This document shows, one piece after another, positions 51,274 to 64,000 of a DNA stretch of 64,000 bases. Position numbers and translations under genes: made by a program. The notes under the pieces are model-generated. The model saw only the letters and a list, made by a program, of their open reading frames with translations. It had not been told where the DNA came from and did not search any database. Numbering within the stretch: position 1 is the first letter of the stretch; each line of letters starts with the position of its first letter. This stretch comes from Dugong dugon (Eukaryota; Chordata; Mammalia; Sirenia; Dugongidae), in the NCBI GenBank assembly GCA_030035585.1, contig CM057482.1, positions 61,880,828 to 61,944,827 on the forward strand. Direction: 5' to 3'.

Positions 51274-54007
51274 AGCAGCTTGAGGGAAACGCTAAGTTTT
51301 GGTTTCTCTTTCATGTTGTGAAAGGGGAACTTAAACCTATTGCTAACAAAGTTTTTACTCAGGAGAACTAGGGTTTTGCCTCCTTCGCGTTCCAGAACGG
51401 GAGAAACGCGGTTTCTCTTCTCCTTCGGCGATACCGTCCGTAAAGCCCTATTCTCAGCTACGCAGCACAGAATGCCACCAGGAATGCTGGAAAGCCTGAA
51501 CGGCTACAACTAGTTGAAAGGGAAAAAAGTCTTAGGCTGTATCCATGTAGACAATGCACAGGCAACGTTCTTAGGCATGTAACACAGAGGGACTTTCAAA
51601 CACAGAAAGTGAATTGTGCTCCGTTCATCCCCAGCCTGAGAGCAACAAGCTCATGCTTTCTCTTTCAGGCAGGGAAGAAGCTACATGCTGGTGTTAAGCA
51701 CACAAGCTTTAGTTAGCAAAACTGAACCTCTTCTGCTGTCCTCTAGCTGAAGGCAGACAATCTACCTGTTTGGCTTTGAAAGCCAGTAGTACCTTCTTTC
51801 CTGATAGGCAAAATTCCCTTTGAAAACCAGGAGATTCAAACACTTGCTAGGCCTGCACTCTCCAGCCTTCTCCCAAGCAGGGAACATTGGAGAAAGCAGC
51901 TTGTGCTGGCCGGACACTCTCTTCTAACAAAGCTGAAAACTTAAGTAGATTCAGTTAAGCAGCTTGAGGGAAACGCTAAGTTTTGGTTTCTCTTTCATCT
52001 TGTGAAAGGGGAACTTAAACCTACTGCTAACAAATTTTCTACACAGGAGAACTAGGGTTTTGCCTCCTTCGCGTTCCAGAACGGGAGAAACGCGGTTTCT
52101 CTTCTCCTTTGGCGATACCGTCTGTAAAGCGGTATTCTCAGCCGCGCAGCCCAGAATACCTCCCGGAATGCTAGAAAGCCTCACCGGCTTCAACTGCTTG
52201 AAAGGGAGAAACGTCATACGCTTTATCAAAGTAGACAATGCACAGGATCTGTCTTAGGCATCTAACACAGAGGGACTTTCAAACACAGAAAGTGAATCGT
52301 GCTCCGTTCATCCCCAGACTGAGAGCAACAATCTCTTGCTTTCCCTTTCAGTCAGGGAAGAAGCTACATGCTGGTGTTAAGCACACAAGCTTTAGTTAGC
52401 AAAACTGAACCTCTTCTGCTGTCCTCTAGCTGAAGGCAGACAATCTACCTGTTTGGCTTTGAAAGCCAGTAGTACCTTCTTTCCTGATAGGCAAAATTCC
52501 CTTTGAAAACCAGGGGATTCAAATACTTGCTAGGCCTGCACTCTCCAGCCTTTTCCCAAACAGGGAACATTGGAGATAGCAGCTTGTGCTGGCCGGACAC
52601 TTTCTTCTAACAAAACTGAAAACTTAAGTAGATTCAGTTAAGCAGCTTGAGGGAAACGCTAAGTTTTGGTTTCTCTTTCATGTTGTGAAAGGGGAACTTA
52701 AACCTATTGCTAACAAAGTTTTTACTCAGGAGAACTAGGGTTTTGCCTCCTTCGCGTTCCAGAACGGGAGAAACGCGGTTTCTCTTCTCCTTCGGCGATA
52801 CCGTCCGTAAAGCCCTATTCTCAGCTACGCAGCACAGAATGCCACCAGGAATGCTGGAAAGCCTGAACGGCTACAACTAGTTGAAAGGGAAAAAAGTCTT
52901 AGGCTGTATCCAGGTAGACAAAGCACAGGCAACGTTCTTAGGCATGTAACACAGAGGGACTTTCAAACACAGAAAGTGAATCGTGCTCCGTTCCTCCCCA
53001 GGCTGAGAGCAACAAGCTCATGCTTTCTCTTTCAGGCAGGGAAGAAGCTACATGCTGGTGTTAAGCACACAAGCTTTAGTCAGCAAAACCTAACCTCTTC
53101 TGCTATCCTCTAGCTGAAGGCAGACAATCTACCTGTTTGGCTTTGAAAGCCACTAGTACCTTCATTTGGGTAGGCAAAATTCCCCTTGAAAACCAGGGGA
53201 TTCAAATACTTGCTAGGCCTGCACTCTCCAGCCTTCTCCCAAGCAGGGAACATTGGAGAAAGTAGCTTGTGCTGGGCGGACACTTTCTCCTAACAAAACT
53301 GAAAACTTAAGTAGATTCAGTTAAGCAGCTTGAAGGAGAACGCTGTCCTTTGCTTTCTCTTTCACATGGTGAATAGGGAACTTAAACCTACTGCTACCAA
53401 AATTTTTACTCAGGGGAACTACGGTTTTGCATCCCTCGCTTTCCAGAATGGGAGAAACGCGGTTTCTCTTCTCCTTTAGCGATACCGTGGTAAAGCCCTA
53501 TTCTCATGTACGCAGCACAGAATGCCACCAGGAATGCTGGAAAGCCTGAACGGCTACAACTAGTTGAAAGGGAAAAAAGTCTTAGGCTGTATCCAGGTAG
53601 ACAAAGCACAGGCAACCTTCTTAGGCATGTAACACAGAGGGACTTTCAAACACAGAAAGTGAATCGTGCTCCGTTCCTCCCCAGGCTGAGAGCAACAAGC
53701 TCATGCTTTCTCTTTCAGGCAGGGAAGAAGCTACATGCTGGTGTTAAGCACACAAGCTTTAGTTAGCAAAACTGAACCTCTTCTGCTGTCCTCTAGCTGA
53801 AGGCAGACAATCTACCTGTTTGGCTTTGAAAGCCAGTAGTACCTTCTTTCCTGATAGGCAAAATTCCCTTTGAAAACCAGGAGATTCAAACACTTGCTAG
53901 GCCTGCACTCTCCAGCCTTCTCCCAAGCAGGGAACATTGGAGAAAGCAGCTTGTGCTGGCCGGACACTCTCTTCTAACAAAGCTGAAAACTTAAGTAGAT
54001 TCAGTTA
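51274..54007 (+). repeat. Monomers C, A/B, C/B, B/C completing the 10-monomer block
   Basis: Starts are 51274 C, 51958 A/B hybrid, 52641 C with a B tail from about 53080, and 53324 B'/C hybrid. Monomer 52641 is the seam of the 6834-bp duplication: upstream of about 53080 it matches 59475, and downstream it matches the tail of 45807. Confidence 0.87.
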
Positions 54008-57000
54008 AGCAGCTTGAGGGAAACGCTAAGTTTTGGTTTCTCTTTCATCTTGTGAAAGGGGAACTTAAACCTACTGCTAACAAATTTTCTACTCAGGAGA
54101 ACTAGGGTTTTGCCTCCTTCGCGTTCCAGAACGGGAGAAACGCGGTTTCTCTTCTCCTTTGGCGATACCGTCTGTAAAGCGGTATTCTCAGCCGCGCAGC
54201 CCAGAATACCTCCCGGAATGCTAGAAAGCCTCACCGGCTTCAACTGCTTGAAAGGGAGAAACGTCATACGCTTTATCAAAGTAGACAATGCACAGGATCT
54301 GTCTTAGGCATGTAACACAGAGGGACTTTCAAACACAGAAAGTGAATCGTGCCCCGTTCATCCCCAGACTGAGAGCAACAATCTCTTGCTTTCCCTTTCA
54401 GGCAGGGAAGAAGCTACATGCTGGTGTTAAGCACACAAGCTTTAGTTAGCAAAACTGAACCTCTTCTGCTGTCCTCTAGCTGAAGGCAGACAATCTACCT
54501 GTTTGGCTTTGAAAGCCAATACTACCTTCATTCCTGGTAGACAAACTTCCCTTTGAAAACCAGGGGATTCAAATACGTGCTAGGCCTGCACTCTCCAGCC
54601 TTCTCCCAAGCAGGGAACATTGGAGATAGGAGCTTGTGCTGGGCGGACACTTTCTCCTAACAAAACTGAAAACTTAAGTAGATTCAGTTAAGCAGCTTAA
54701 AGGAGAACGCTGTCCTTTGCTTTCTCTTTCATATGGTGAATAGGGAACTTAAACCTACTGCTACCAAAATTTTTACTCAGGGGAACTACGGTTTTGCATC
54801 CCTCGCTTTCCAGAATGGGAGAAACGCGGTTTCTCTTCTCCTTTAGCGATACCGTGGTAAAGCCCTATTCTCATCTACGCAGCACAGAATGCCTCCCGAA
54901 ATGCTAGAAAGCCTGAACGGCTTCAACTAGTTGAAAGGGAAAAAAGTCTTAGGCTTTATCCATGTAGACAATGCACAGGCAACGTTCTTAGGCATGTAAC
55001 ACAGAGGGACTTTCAAACACAGAAAGTGAATCGTGCTCCGTTCATCCCCAGACTGAGAGCAACAAGCTCTTGTTTTCCCTTTCAGGCAGGGAAGAAGCTA
55101 CATGCTGGTGTTAAGCACACAAGCTTTAGTCAGCAAAACCTAACCTCTTCTGCTATCCTCTAGCTGAAGGCAGACAATCTACCTGTTTGGCTTTGAAAGC
55201 CACTAGTACCTTCATTTGGGTAGGCAAAATTCCCCTTGACAACCAGGGGATTCAAATACTTGCTAGGCCTGCACTCTCCAGCCTTCTCCCAAGCAGGGAA
55301 CATTGGAGAAAGTAGCTTGTGCTGGGCGGACACTTTCTCCTAACAAAACTGAAAACTTAAGTAGATTCAGTTAAGCAGCTTGAAGGAGAACGCTGTCCTT
55401 TGCTTTCTCTTTCACATGGTGAATAGGGAACTTAAAACTACTGCTACCAAAATTTTTACTCAGGGGAACTACGGTTTTGCATCCCTCGCTTTCCAGAATG
55501 GGAGAAACGCGGTTTCTCTTCTCCTTTAGCGATACCGTGGTAAAGCCCTATTCTCATGTACGCAGCGCAGAATGCCACCAGGAATGCTGGAAAGCCTGAA
55601 CGGCTACAACTAGTTGAAAGGGAAAAAAGTCTTAGGCTGTATCCAGGTAGACAAAGCACAGGCAACCTTCTTAGGCATGTAACACAGAGGGACTTTCAAA
55701 CACAGAAAGTGAATCGTGCTCCGTTCCTCCCCAGGCTGAGAGCAACAAGCTCATGCTTTCTCTTTCAGGCAGGGAAGAAGCTACATGCTGGTGTTAAGCA
55801 CACAAGCTTTAGTTAGCAAAACTGAACCTCTTCTGCTGTCCTCTAGCTGAAGGCAGACAATCTACCTGTTTGGCTTTGAAAGCCAGTAGTACCTTCTTTC
55901 CTGATAGGCAAAATTCCCTTTGAAAACCAGGAGATTCAAACACTTGCTAGGCCTGCACTCTCCAGCCTTCTCCCAAGCAGGGAACATTGGAGAAAGCAGC
56001 TTGTGCTGGCCGGACACTCTCTTCTAACAAAGCTGAAAACTTAAGTAGATTCAGTTAAGCAGCTTGAGGGAAACGCTAAGTTTTGGTTTCTCTTTCATCT
56101 TGTGAAAGGGGAACTTAAACCTACTGCTAACAAATTTTCTACTCAGGAGAACTAGGGTTTTGCCTCCTTCGCGTTCCAGAACGGGAGAAACGCGGTTTCT
56201 CTTCTCCTTTGGCGATACCGTCTGTAAAGCGGTATTCTCAGCCGCGCAGCCCAGAATACCTCCCGGAATGCTAGAAAGCCTCACCGGCTTCAACTGCTTG
56301 AAAGGGAGAAACGTCATACGCTTTATCAAAGTAGACAATGCACAGGATCTGTCTTAGGCATGTAACACAGAGGGACTTTCAAACACAGAAAGTGAATCGT
56401 GCCCCGTTCATCCCCAGACTGAGAGCAACAATCTCTTGCTTTCCCTTTCAGGCAGGGAAGAAGCTACATGCTGGTGTTAAGCACACAAGCTTTAGTTAGC
56501 AAAACTGAACCTCTTCTGCTGTCCTCTAGCTGAAGGCAGACAATCTACCTGTTTGGCTTTGAAAGCCAATACTACCTTCATTCCTGGTAGACAAACTTCC
56601 CTTTGAAAACCAGGTGATTCAAATACGTGCTAGGCCTGCACTCTCCAGCCTTCTCCCAAGCAGGGAACATTGGAGATAGGAGCTTGTGCTGGGCGGACAC
56701 TTTCTCCTAACAAAACTGAAAACTTAAGTAGATTCAGTTAAGCAGCTTAAAGGAGAACGCTGTCCTTTGCTTTCTCTTTCATATGGTGAATAGGGAACTT
56801 AAACCTACTGCTACCAAAATTTTTACTCAGGGGAACTACGGTTTTGCATCCCTCGCTTTCCAGAATGGGAGAAACGCGGTTTCTCTTCTCCTTTAGCGAT
56901 ACCGTGGTAAAGCCCTATTCTCATCTACGCAGCACAGAATGCCTCCCGAAATGCTAGAAAGACTGAACGGCTTCAACTAGTTGAAAGGGAAAAAAGTCTT

Positions 57001-60000
57001 AGGCTTTATCCATGTAGACAATGCACAGGCAACGTTCTTAGGCATGTAACACAGAGGGACTTTCAAACACAGAAGGTGAATCGTGCTCCGTTCATCCCCA
57101 GACTGAGAGCAACAAGCTCTTGTTTTCCCTTTCAGGCAGGGAAGAAGCTACATGCTGGTGTTAAGCACACAAGCTTTAGTCAGCAAAACCTAACCTCTTC
57201 TGCTATCCTCTAGCTGAAGGCAGACAATCTACCTGTTTGGCTTTGAAAGCCACTAGTACCTTCATTTGGGTAGGCAAAATTCCCCTTGACAACCAGGGGA
57301 TTCAAATACTTGCTAGGCCTGCACTCTCCAGCCTTCTCCCAAGCAGGGAACATTGGAGAAAGTAGCTTGTGCTGGGCGGACACTTTCTCCTAACAAAACT
57401 GAAAACTTAAGTAGATTCAGTTAAGCAGCTTGAAGGAGAACGCTGTCCTTTGCTTTCTCTTTCACATGGTGAATAGGGAACTTAAAACTACTGCTACCAA
57501 AATTTTTACTCAGGGGAACTACGGTTTTGCATCCCTCGCTTTCCAGAATGGGAGAAACGCGGTTTCTCTTCTCCTTTAGCGATACCGTGGTAAAGCCCTA
57601 TTCTCATGTACGCAGCGCAGAATGCCACCAGGAATGCTGGAAAGCCTGAACGGCTACAACTAGTTGAAAGGGAAAAAAGTCTTAGGCTGTATCCAGGTAG
57701 ACAAAGCACAGGCAACGTTCTTAGGCATGTAACACAGAGGGACTTTCAAACACAGAAGGTGAATCGTGCTCCGTTCATCCCCAGACTGAGAGCAACAAGC
57801 TCTTGTTTTCCCTTTCAGGCAGGGAAGAAGCTACATGCTGGTGTTAAGCACACAAGCTTTAGTTAGCAAAACTGAACTTCTTCTGCTGTCCTCTAGCTGA
57901 AGGCAGATAATCTACCTGTTTGGCTTTGAAAGCCAGTAGTACCTTCTTTCCTGATAGGCAAAATTCCCTTTGAAAACCAGGGGATTCAAATACTTGCTAG
58001 GCCTGCACTCTCCAGCCTTTTCCCAAACAGGGAACATTGGAGATAGCAGCTTGTGCTGGCCGGACACTTTCTTCTAACAAAACTGAAAACTTAAGTAGAT
58101 TCAGTTAAGCAGCTTGAGGGAAACGCTAAGTTTTGGTTTCTCTTTCATGTTGTGAAAGGGGAACTTAAACCTATTGCTAACAAAGTTTTTACTCAGGAGA
58201 ACTAGGGTTTTGCCTCCTTCGCGTTCCAGAACGGGAGAAACGCGGTTTCTCTTCTCCTTCGGCGATACCGTCCGTAAAGCCCTATTCTCAGCTACGCAGC
58301 ACAGAATGCCACCAGGAATGCTGGAAAGCCTGAACGGCTACAACTAGTTGAAAGGGAAAAAAGTCTTAGGCTGTATCCATGTAGACAATGCACAGGCAAC
58401 GTTCTTAGGCATGTAACACAGAGGGACTTTCAAACACAGAAAGTGAATTGTGCTTCGTTCATCCCCAGCCTGAGAGCAACAAGCTCATGCTTTCTCTTTC
58501 AGGCAGGGAAGAAGCTACATGCTGGTGTTAAGCACACAAGCTTTAGTTAGCAAAACTGAACCTCTTCTGCTGTCCTCTAGCTGAAGGCAGACAATCTACC
58601 TGTTTGGCTTTGAAAGCCAGTAGTACCTTCTTTCCTGATAGGCAAAATTCCCTTTGAAAACCAGGAGATTCAAACACTTGCTAGGCCTGCACTCTCCAGC
58701 CTTCTCCCAAGCAGGGAACATTGGAGAAAGCAGCTTGTGCTGGCCGGACACTCTCTTCTAACAAAGCTGAAAACTTAAGTAGATTCAGTTAAGCAGCTTG
58801 AGGGAAACGCTAAGTTTTGGTTTCTCTTTCATCTTGTGAAAGGGGAACTTAAACCTACTGCTAACAAATTTTCTACACAGGAGAACTAGGGTTTTGCCTC
58901 CTTCGCGTTCCAGAACGGGAGAAACGCGGTTTCTCTTCTCCTTTGGCGATACCGTCTGTAAAGCGGTATTCTCAGCCGCGCAGCCCAGAATACCTCCCGG
59001 AATGCTAGAAAGCCTCACCGGCTTCAACTGCTTGAAAGGGAGAAACGTCATACGCTTTATCAAAGTAGACAATGCACAGGATCTGTCTTAGGCATCTAAC
59101 ACAGAGGGACTTTCAAACACAGAAAGTGAATCGTGCTCCGTTCATCCCCAGACTGAGAGCAACAATCTCTTGCTTTCCCTTTCAGTCAGGGAAGAAGCTA
59201 CATGCTGGTGTTAAGCACACAAGCTTTAGTTAGCAAAACTGAACCTCTTCTGCTGTCCTCTAGCTGAAGGCAGACAATCTACCTGTTTGGCTTTGAAAGC
59301 CAGTAGTACCTTCTTTCCTGATAGGCAAAATTCCCTTTGAAAACCAGGGGATTCAAATACTTGCTAGGCCTGCACTCTCCAGCCTTTTCCCAAACAGGGA
59401 ACATTGGAGATAGCAGCTTGTGCTGGCCGGACACTTTCTTCTAACAAAACTGAAAACTTAAGTAGATTCAGTTAAGCAGCTTGAGGGAAACGCTAAGTTT
59501 TGGTTTCTCTTTCATGTTGTGAAAGGGGAACTTAAACCTATTGCTAACAAAGTTTTTACTCAGGAGAACTAGGGTTTTGCCTCCTTCGCGTTCCAGAACG
59601 GGAGAAACGCGGTTTCTCTTCTCCTTCGGCGATACCGTCCGTAAAGCCCTATTCTCAGCTACGCAGCACAGAATGCCACCAGGAATGCTGGAAAGCCTGA
59701 ACGGCTACAACTAGTTGAAAGGGAAAAAAGTCTTAGGCTGTATCCAGGTAGACAAAGCACAGGCAACGTTCTTAGGCATGTAACACAGAGGGACTTTCAA
59801 ACACAGAAAGTGAATCATGCTCCGTTCCTCCCCAGGCTGAGAGCAACAAGCTCATGCTTTCTCTTTCAGGCAGGGAAGAAGCTACATGCTGGTGTTAAGC
59901 ACACAAGCTTTAGTTAGCAAAACTGAACCTCTTCTGCTGTCCTCTAGCTGAAGGCAGACAATCTACCTGTTTGGCTTTGAAAGCCAGTAGTACCTTCTTT

Positions 60001-60158
60001 CCTGATAGGCAAAATTCCCTTTGAAAACCAGGGGATTCAAACACTTGCTAGGCCTGCACTCTCCAGCCTTCTCCCAAGCAGGGAACATTGGAGAAAGCAG
60101 CTTGTGCTGGCCGGACACTCTCTTCTAAGAAAACTGAAAACTTAAGTAGATTCAGTTA
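54008..60158 (+). repeat. Second copy of the 10-monomer (6834 bp) block
   Basis: Starts are 54008 A, 54691 B, 55374 B'/C, 56058 A, 56741 B, 57424 B'/C, 58108 C, 58792 A/B and 59475 C. Marks shared at +6834 are A at 50128 and 56962 ('aaagactg'), and G at 50241 and 57075 ('gaaggtgaat'). Copy-specific bases include 'caggtgattc' near 56613 and 'gtgcttcgttc' near 58451. The match to the first copy ends near 59913 in monomer 59475. Confidence 0.9.
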
Positions 60159-62892
60159 AGCAGCTTGAGGGAAACGCTAAGTTTTGGTTTCTCTTTCATC
60201 TTGTGAAAGGGGAACTTAAACCTACTGCTAACAAATTTTCTACTCAGGAGAACTAGGGTTTTGCCTCCTTCGCGTTCCAGAACGGGAGAAACGCGGTTTC
60301 TCTTCTCCTTTGGCGATACCGTCTGTAAAGCGGTATTCTCAGCCGCGCAGCCCAGAATACCTCCCGGAATGCTAGAAAGCCTCACCGGCTTCAACTGCTT
60401 GAAAGGGAGAAACGTCATACGCTTTATCAAAGTAGACAATGCACAGGATCTGTCTTAGGCATGTAACACAGAGGGACTTTCAAACACAGAAAGTGAATCG
60501 TGCCCCGTTCATCCCCAGACTGAGAGCAACAATCTCTTGCTTTCCCTTTCAGGCAGGGAAGAAGCTACATGCTGGTGTTAAGCACACAAGCTTTAGTTAG
60601 CAAAACTGAACCTCTTCTGCTGTCCTCTAGCTGAAGGCAGACAATCTACCTGTTTGGCTTTGAAAGCCAATACTACCTTCATTCCTGGTAGGCAAACTTC
60701 CCTTTGAAAACCAGGGGATTCAAATACGTGCTAGACCTGCACTCTCCAGCCTTCTCCCAAGCAGGGAACATTGGAGAAAGTAGCTTGTGCTGTGCGGACA
60801 CTTTCTCCTAACAAAACTGAAAACTTAAGTAGATTCAGTTAAGCAGCTTGAAGGAGAACGCTGTCCTTTGCTTTCTCTTTCACATGGTGAATAGGGAACT
60901 TAAACCTACTGCTACCAAAATTTTTACTCAGGGGAACTACGGTTTTGCATCCCTCGCTTTCCAGAATGGGAGAAACGCGGTTTCTCTTCTCCTTTAGCGA
61001 TACCGTGGTAAAGCCCTATTCTCATCTACGTAGCACAGAATGCCTCCCGGAATGCTAGAAAGCCTGAACGGCTTCAACTAGTTGAAAGGGAAAAAAGTCT
61101 TAGGCTTTATCCAGGTAGACAATGCACAGGCAACGTTCTTAGGCATGTAACACAGAGGGACTTTCAAACACAGAAAGTGAATTGTGCTCCGTTCATCCCC
61201 AGGCTGAGAGCAACAAGCTCATGCTTTCTCTTTCAGGCAGGGAAGAAGCTACATGCTGGTGTTAAGCACACAAGCTTTAGTTAGCAAAACTGAACCTCTT
61301 CTGCTGTCCTCTAGCTGAAGGCAGACAATCTACCTGTTTGGCTTTGAAAGCCAGTAGTACCTTCTTTCCTGATAGGCAAAATTCCCTTTGAAAACCAGGG
61401 GATTCAAACACTTGCTAGGCCTGCACTCTCCAGCCTTCTCCCAAGCAGGGAACATTGGAGAAAGCAGCTTGTGCTGGCCGGACACTCTCTTCTAACAAAG
61501 CTGAAAACTTAAGTAGATTCAGTTAAGCAGCTTGAGGGAAACGCTAGGTTTTGGTTTCTCTTTCATCTTGTGAAAGGGGAACTTAAACCTACTGCTAACA
61601 AATTTTCTACACAGGAGAACTAGGGTTTTGCCTCCTTCGCGTTCCAGAACGGGAGAAACGCGGTTTCTCTTCTCCTTTGGCGATACCGTCTGTAAAGCGG
61701 TATTCTCAGCCGCGCAGCCCAGAATACCTCCCGGAATGCTAGAAAGCCTCACCGGCTTCAACTGCTTGAAAGGGAGAAACGTCATACGCTTTATCAAAGT
61801 AGACAATGCACAGGATCTGTCTTAGGCATCTAACACAGAGGGACTTTCAAACACAGAAAGTGAATCGTGCTCCGTTCATCCCCAGACTGAGAGCAACAAT
61901 CTCTTGCTTTCCCTTTCAGTCAGGGAAGAAGCTACATGCTGGTGTTAAGCACACAAGCTTTAGTTAGCAAAACTGAACCTCTTCTGCTGTCCTCTAGCTG
62001 AAGGCAGACAATCTACCTGTTTGGCTTTGAAAGCCAGTAGTACCTTCTTTCCTGATAGGCAAAATTCCCTTTGAAAACCAGGGGATTCAAATACTTGCTA
62101 GGCCTGCACTCTCCAGCCTTTTCCCAAACAGGGAACATTGGAGATAGCAGCTTGTGCTGGCCGGACACTTTCTTCTAACAAAACTGAAAACTTAAGTAGA
62201 TTCAGTTAAGCAGCTTGAGGGAAACGCTAAGTTTTGGTTTCTCTTTCATGTTGTGAAAGGGGAACTTAAACCTATTGCTAACAAAGTTTTTACTCAGGAG
62301 AACTAGGGTTTTGCCTCCTTCGCGTTCCAGAACGGGAGAAACGCGGTTTCTCTTCTCCTTCGGCGATACCGTCCGTAAAGCCCTATTCTCAGCTACGCAG
62401 CACAGAATGCCACCAGGAATGCTGGAAAGCCTGAACGGCTACAACTAGTTGAAAGGGAAAAAAGTCTTAGGCTGTATCCAGGTAGACAAAGCACAGGCAA
62501 CGTTCTTAGGCATGTAACACAGAGGGACTTTCAAACACAGAAAGTGAATCGTGCTCCGTTCCTCCCCAGGCTGAGAGCAACAAGCTCATGCTTTCTCTTT
62601 CAGGCAGGGAAGAAGCTACATGCTGGTGTTAAGCACACAAGCTTTAGTTAGCAAAACTGAACCTCTTCTGCTGTCCTCTAGCTGAAGGCAGACAATCTAC
62701 CTGTTTGGCTTTGAAAGCCAGTAGTACCTTCTTTCCTGATAGGCAAAATTCCCTTTGAAAACCAGGGGATTCAAACACTTGCTAGGCCTGCACTCTCCAG
62801 CCTTCTCCCAAGCAGGGAACATTGGAGAAAGCAGCTTGTGCTGGCCGGACACTCTCTTCTAAGAAAACTGAAAACTTAAGTAGATTCAGTTA
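60159..62892 (+). repeat. 4-monomer HOR A-(B/C)-(A/B)-C, third related copy
   Basis: Starts are 60159 A, 60842 B/C hybrid, 61526 A/B hybrid and 62209 C. It shares the A at 60735 ('ctagacctgc') and the G at 61547 ('cgctaggttt') with 38289-43756, but not 'tgcctcgttc' or 'cactgtctcc'. It therefore belongs to the same lineage, split off earlier or partly overwritten. Confidence 0.87.
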
Positions 62893-64000
62893 AGCAGCTT
62901 GAGGGAAACGCTAAGTTTTGGTTTCTCTTTCATCTTGTGAAAGGGGAACTTAAACCTACTGCTAACAAATTTTCTACTCAGGAGAACTAGGGTTTTGCCT
63001 CCTTCGCGTTCCAGAACGGGAGAAACGCGGTTTCTCTTCTCCTTTGGCGATACCGTCTGTAAAGCGGTATTCTCAGCCGCGCAGCCCAGAATACCTCCCG
63101 GAATGCTAGAAAGCCTCACCGGCTTCAACTGCTTGAAAGGGAGAAACGTCATACGCTTTATCAAAGTAGACAATGCACAGGATCTGTCTTAGGCATGTAA
63201 CACAGAGGGACTTTCAAACACAGAAAGTGAATCGTGCCCCGTTCATCCCCAGACTGAGAGCAACAATCTCTTGCTTTCCCTTTCAGGCAGGGAAGAAGCT
63301 ACATGCTGGTGTTAAGCACACAAGCTTTAGTTAGCAAAACTGAACCTCTTCTGCTGTCCTCTAGCTGAAGGCAGACAATCTACCTGTTTGGCTTTGAAAG
63401 CCAATACTACCTTCATTCCTGGTAGGCAAACTTCCCTTTGAAAACCAGGGGATTCAAATACGTGCTAGGCCTGCACTCTCCAGCCTTCTCCCAAGCAGGG
63501 AACATTGGAGATAGGAGCTTGTGCTGGGCGGACACTTTCTCCTAACAAAACTGAAAACTTAAGTCGATTCAGTTAAGCAGCTTAAAGGAGAACGCTGTCC
63601 TTTGCTTTCTCTTTCATATGGTGAATAGGGAACTTAAACCTACTGCTACCAAAATTTTTACTCAGGGGAACTACGGTTTTGCATCCCTCGCTTTCCAGAA
63701 TGGGAGAAACGCGGTTTCTCTTCTCCTTTAGCGATACCGTGGTAAAGCCCTATTCTCATCTACGCAGCACAGAATGCCTCCCGAAATGCTAGAAAGCCTG
63801 AACGGCTTCAACTAGTTGAAAGGGAAAAAAGTCTTAGGCTTTATCCAGGTAGACAATGCACAGGCAACGTTCTTAGGCATGTAACACAGAGGGACTTTCA
63901 AACACAGAAAGTGAATCGTGCTCCGTTCATCCCCAGACTGAGAGCAACAAGCTCTTGTTTTCCCTTTCAGGCAGGGAAGAAGCTACATGCTGGTGTTAAG
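62893..64000 (+). repeat. Class A monomer and partial class B monomer at the window edge
   Basis: Starts are 62893 A and 63576 B (425 bp present). The A tail has 'gataggagcttgtgctggg', and the B has 'cttaaaggag' and 'catatggtg'. These are the marks of the A-B-(B'/C) lineage at 45124-50589, so the array most likely continues with that HOR. A private 'aagtcgattc' occurs near 63562. Confidence 0.88.

Larger units (their letters stand above)
1..64000 (+). repeat. Satellite DNA array, 683-684 bp monomer, 93.6 copies, higher-order organised
   Basis: The same unit returns every 683 or 684 bases from end to end. I placed each boundary at the 'agcagctt' that follows 'gattcagtta'. The first start is 1 and the last is 63576, giving 93 complete monomers of mean length 683.6 and a 425-bp partial. 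All are in one orientation and abut with no spacer or foreign insertion. Class A is 683 bp, C is 684, and B is 683 or 684. Nearly every monomer carries one HindIII site (430-435 in the first) and one AflII site (666-671). This is a satellite by structure. I do not recognise it as a named family. Chromosomal location and species are inference only. Both array ends lie outside the window. Confidence 0.98.

Noticed and set aside
1-64000. CRISPR array, rDNA spacer, tandem transposon or endogenous virus
   Set aside because: Units abut with no unique spacers. There are no rRNA segments, terminal repeats or target duplications, and no polymerase or structural protein motifs in any frame.
1-64000. 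Chicken W-chromosome XhoI family
   Set aside because: Size and A/T-cluster style are similar, but I saw no XhoI site and cannot compare sequences. Kept only as a hint of bird origin.

Overview
The window is one uninterrupted array of tandem satellite DNA. I see no gene, transposon, RNA gene or unique sequence between position 1 and 64000. The repeat unit (monomer) is 683-684 bp. Counting from the first base there are 93 complete monomers and a partial one of 425 bp, all head-to-tail in the same orientation. The first monomer starts at 1, the last complete one at 62893, and the final partial one at 63576. Short open frames occur at the same place in every monomer, on both strands, but most lack an ATG and none looks like a protein gene.

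Monomers fall into four diverged classes, which I call A, B, B' and C, plus hybrids of these. Position 1-2734 holds them in the order A-B-B'-C, a 4-monomer higher-order repeat (HOR) of 2734 bp. The other arrangements can be read as shortened versions of this 4-mer in which two neighbours were fused in register with loss of one monomer: A-(B/B')-C (2051 bp, four near-identical copies at 2735-10938), A-B-(B'/C) (2050 bp, 45124-51273 and 54008-58107), and (A/B)-C (1367 bp, at seven places from 22563 on). Above this level are long recent duplications of blocks: 10938-bp spacing (1-4785 against 10939-15723), 8889-bp tandem (17092-25980 against 25981-34869), 2734-bp tandem (38289-41022 against 41023-43756), and 6834-bp tandem (about 46246-53079 against 53080-59913). 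One pair of monomers, 15724-17091, is clearly more diverged than the rest.

The organism cannot be named from this sequence. An array of this size, homogeneity and HOR depth points to heterochromatin (centromeric, pericentromeric or sex-chromosome) of a eukaryote with a large genome. Inside the monomer, purine-rich and pyrimidine-rich runs with short A and T clusters recur at roughly 40-bp steps. That style is known from several bird satellites (chicken W-chromosome XhoI/EcoRI families, the 41-bp CNM repeat), so a bird is a reasonable but weak guess.

The features most likely to be functional are at monomer positions 115-144: two adjacent inverted repeats in a CpG-rich segment, kept in nearly every monomer although the classes differ around them.
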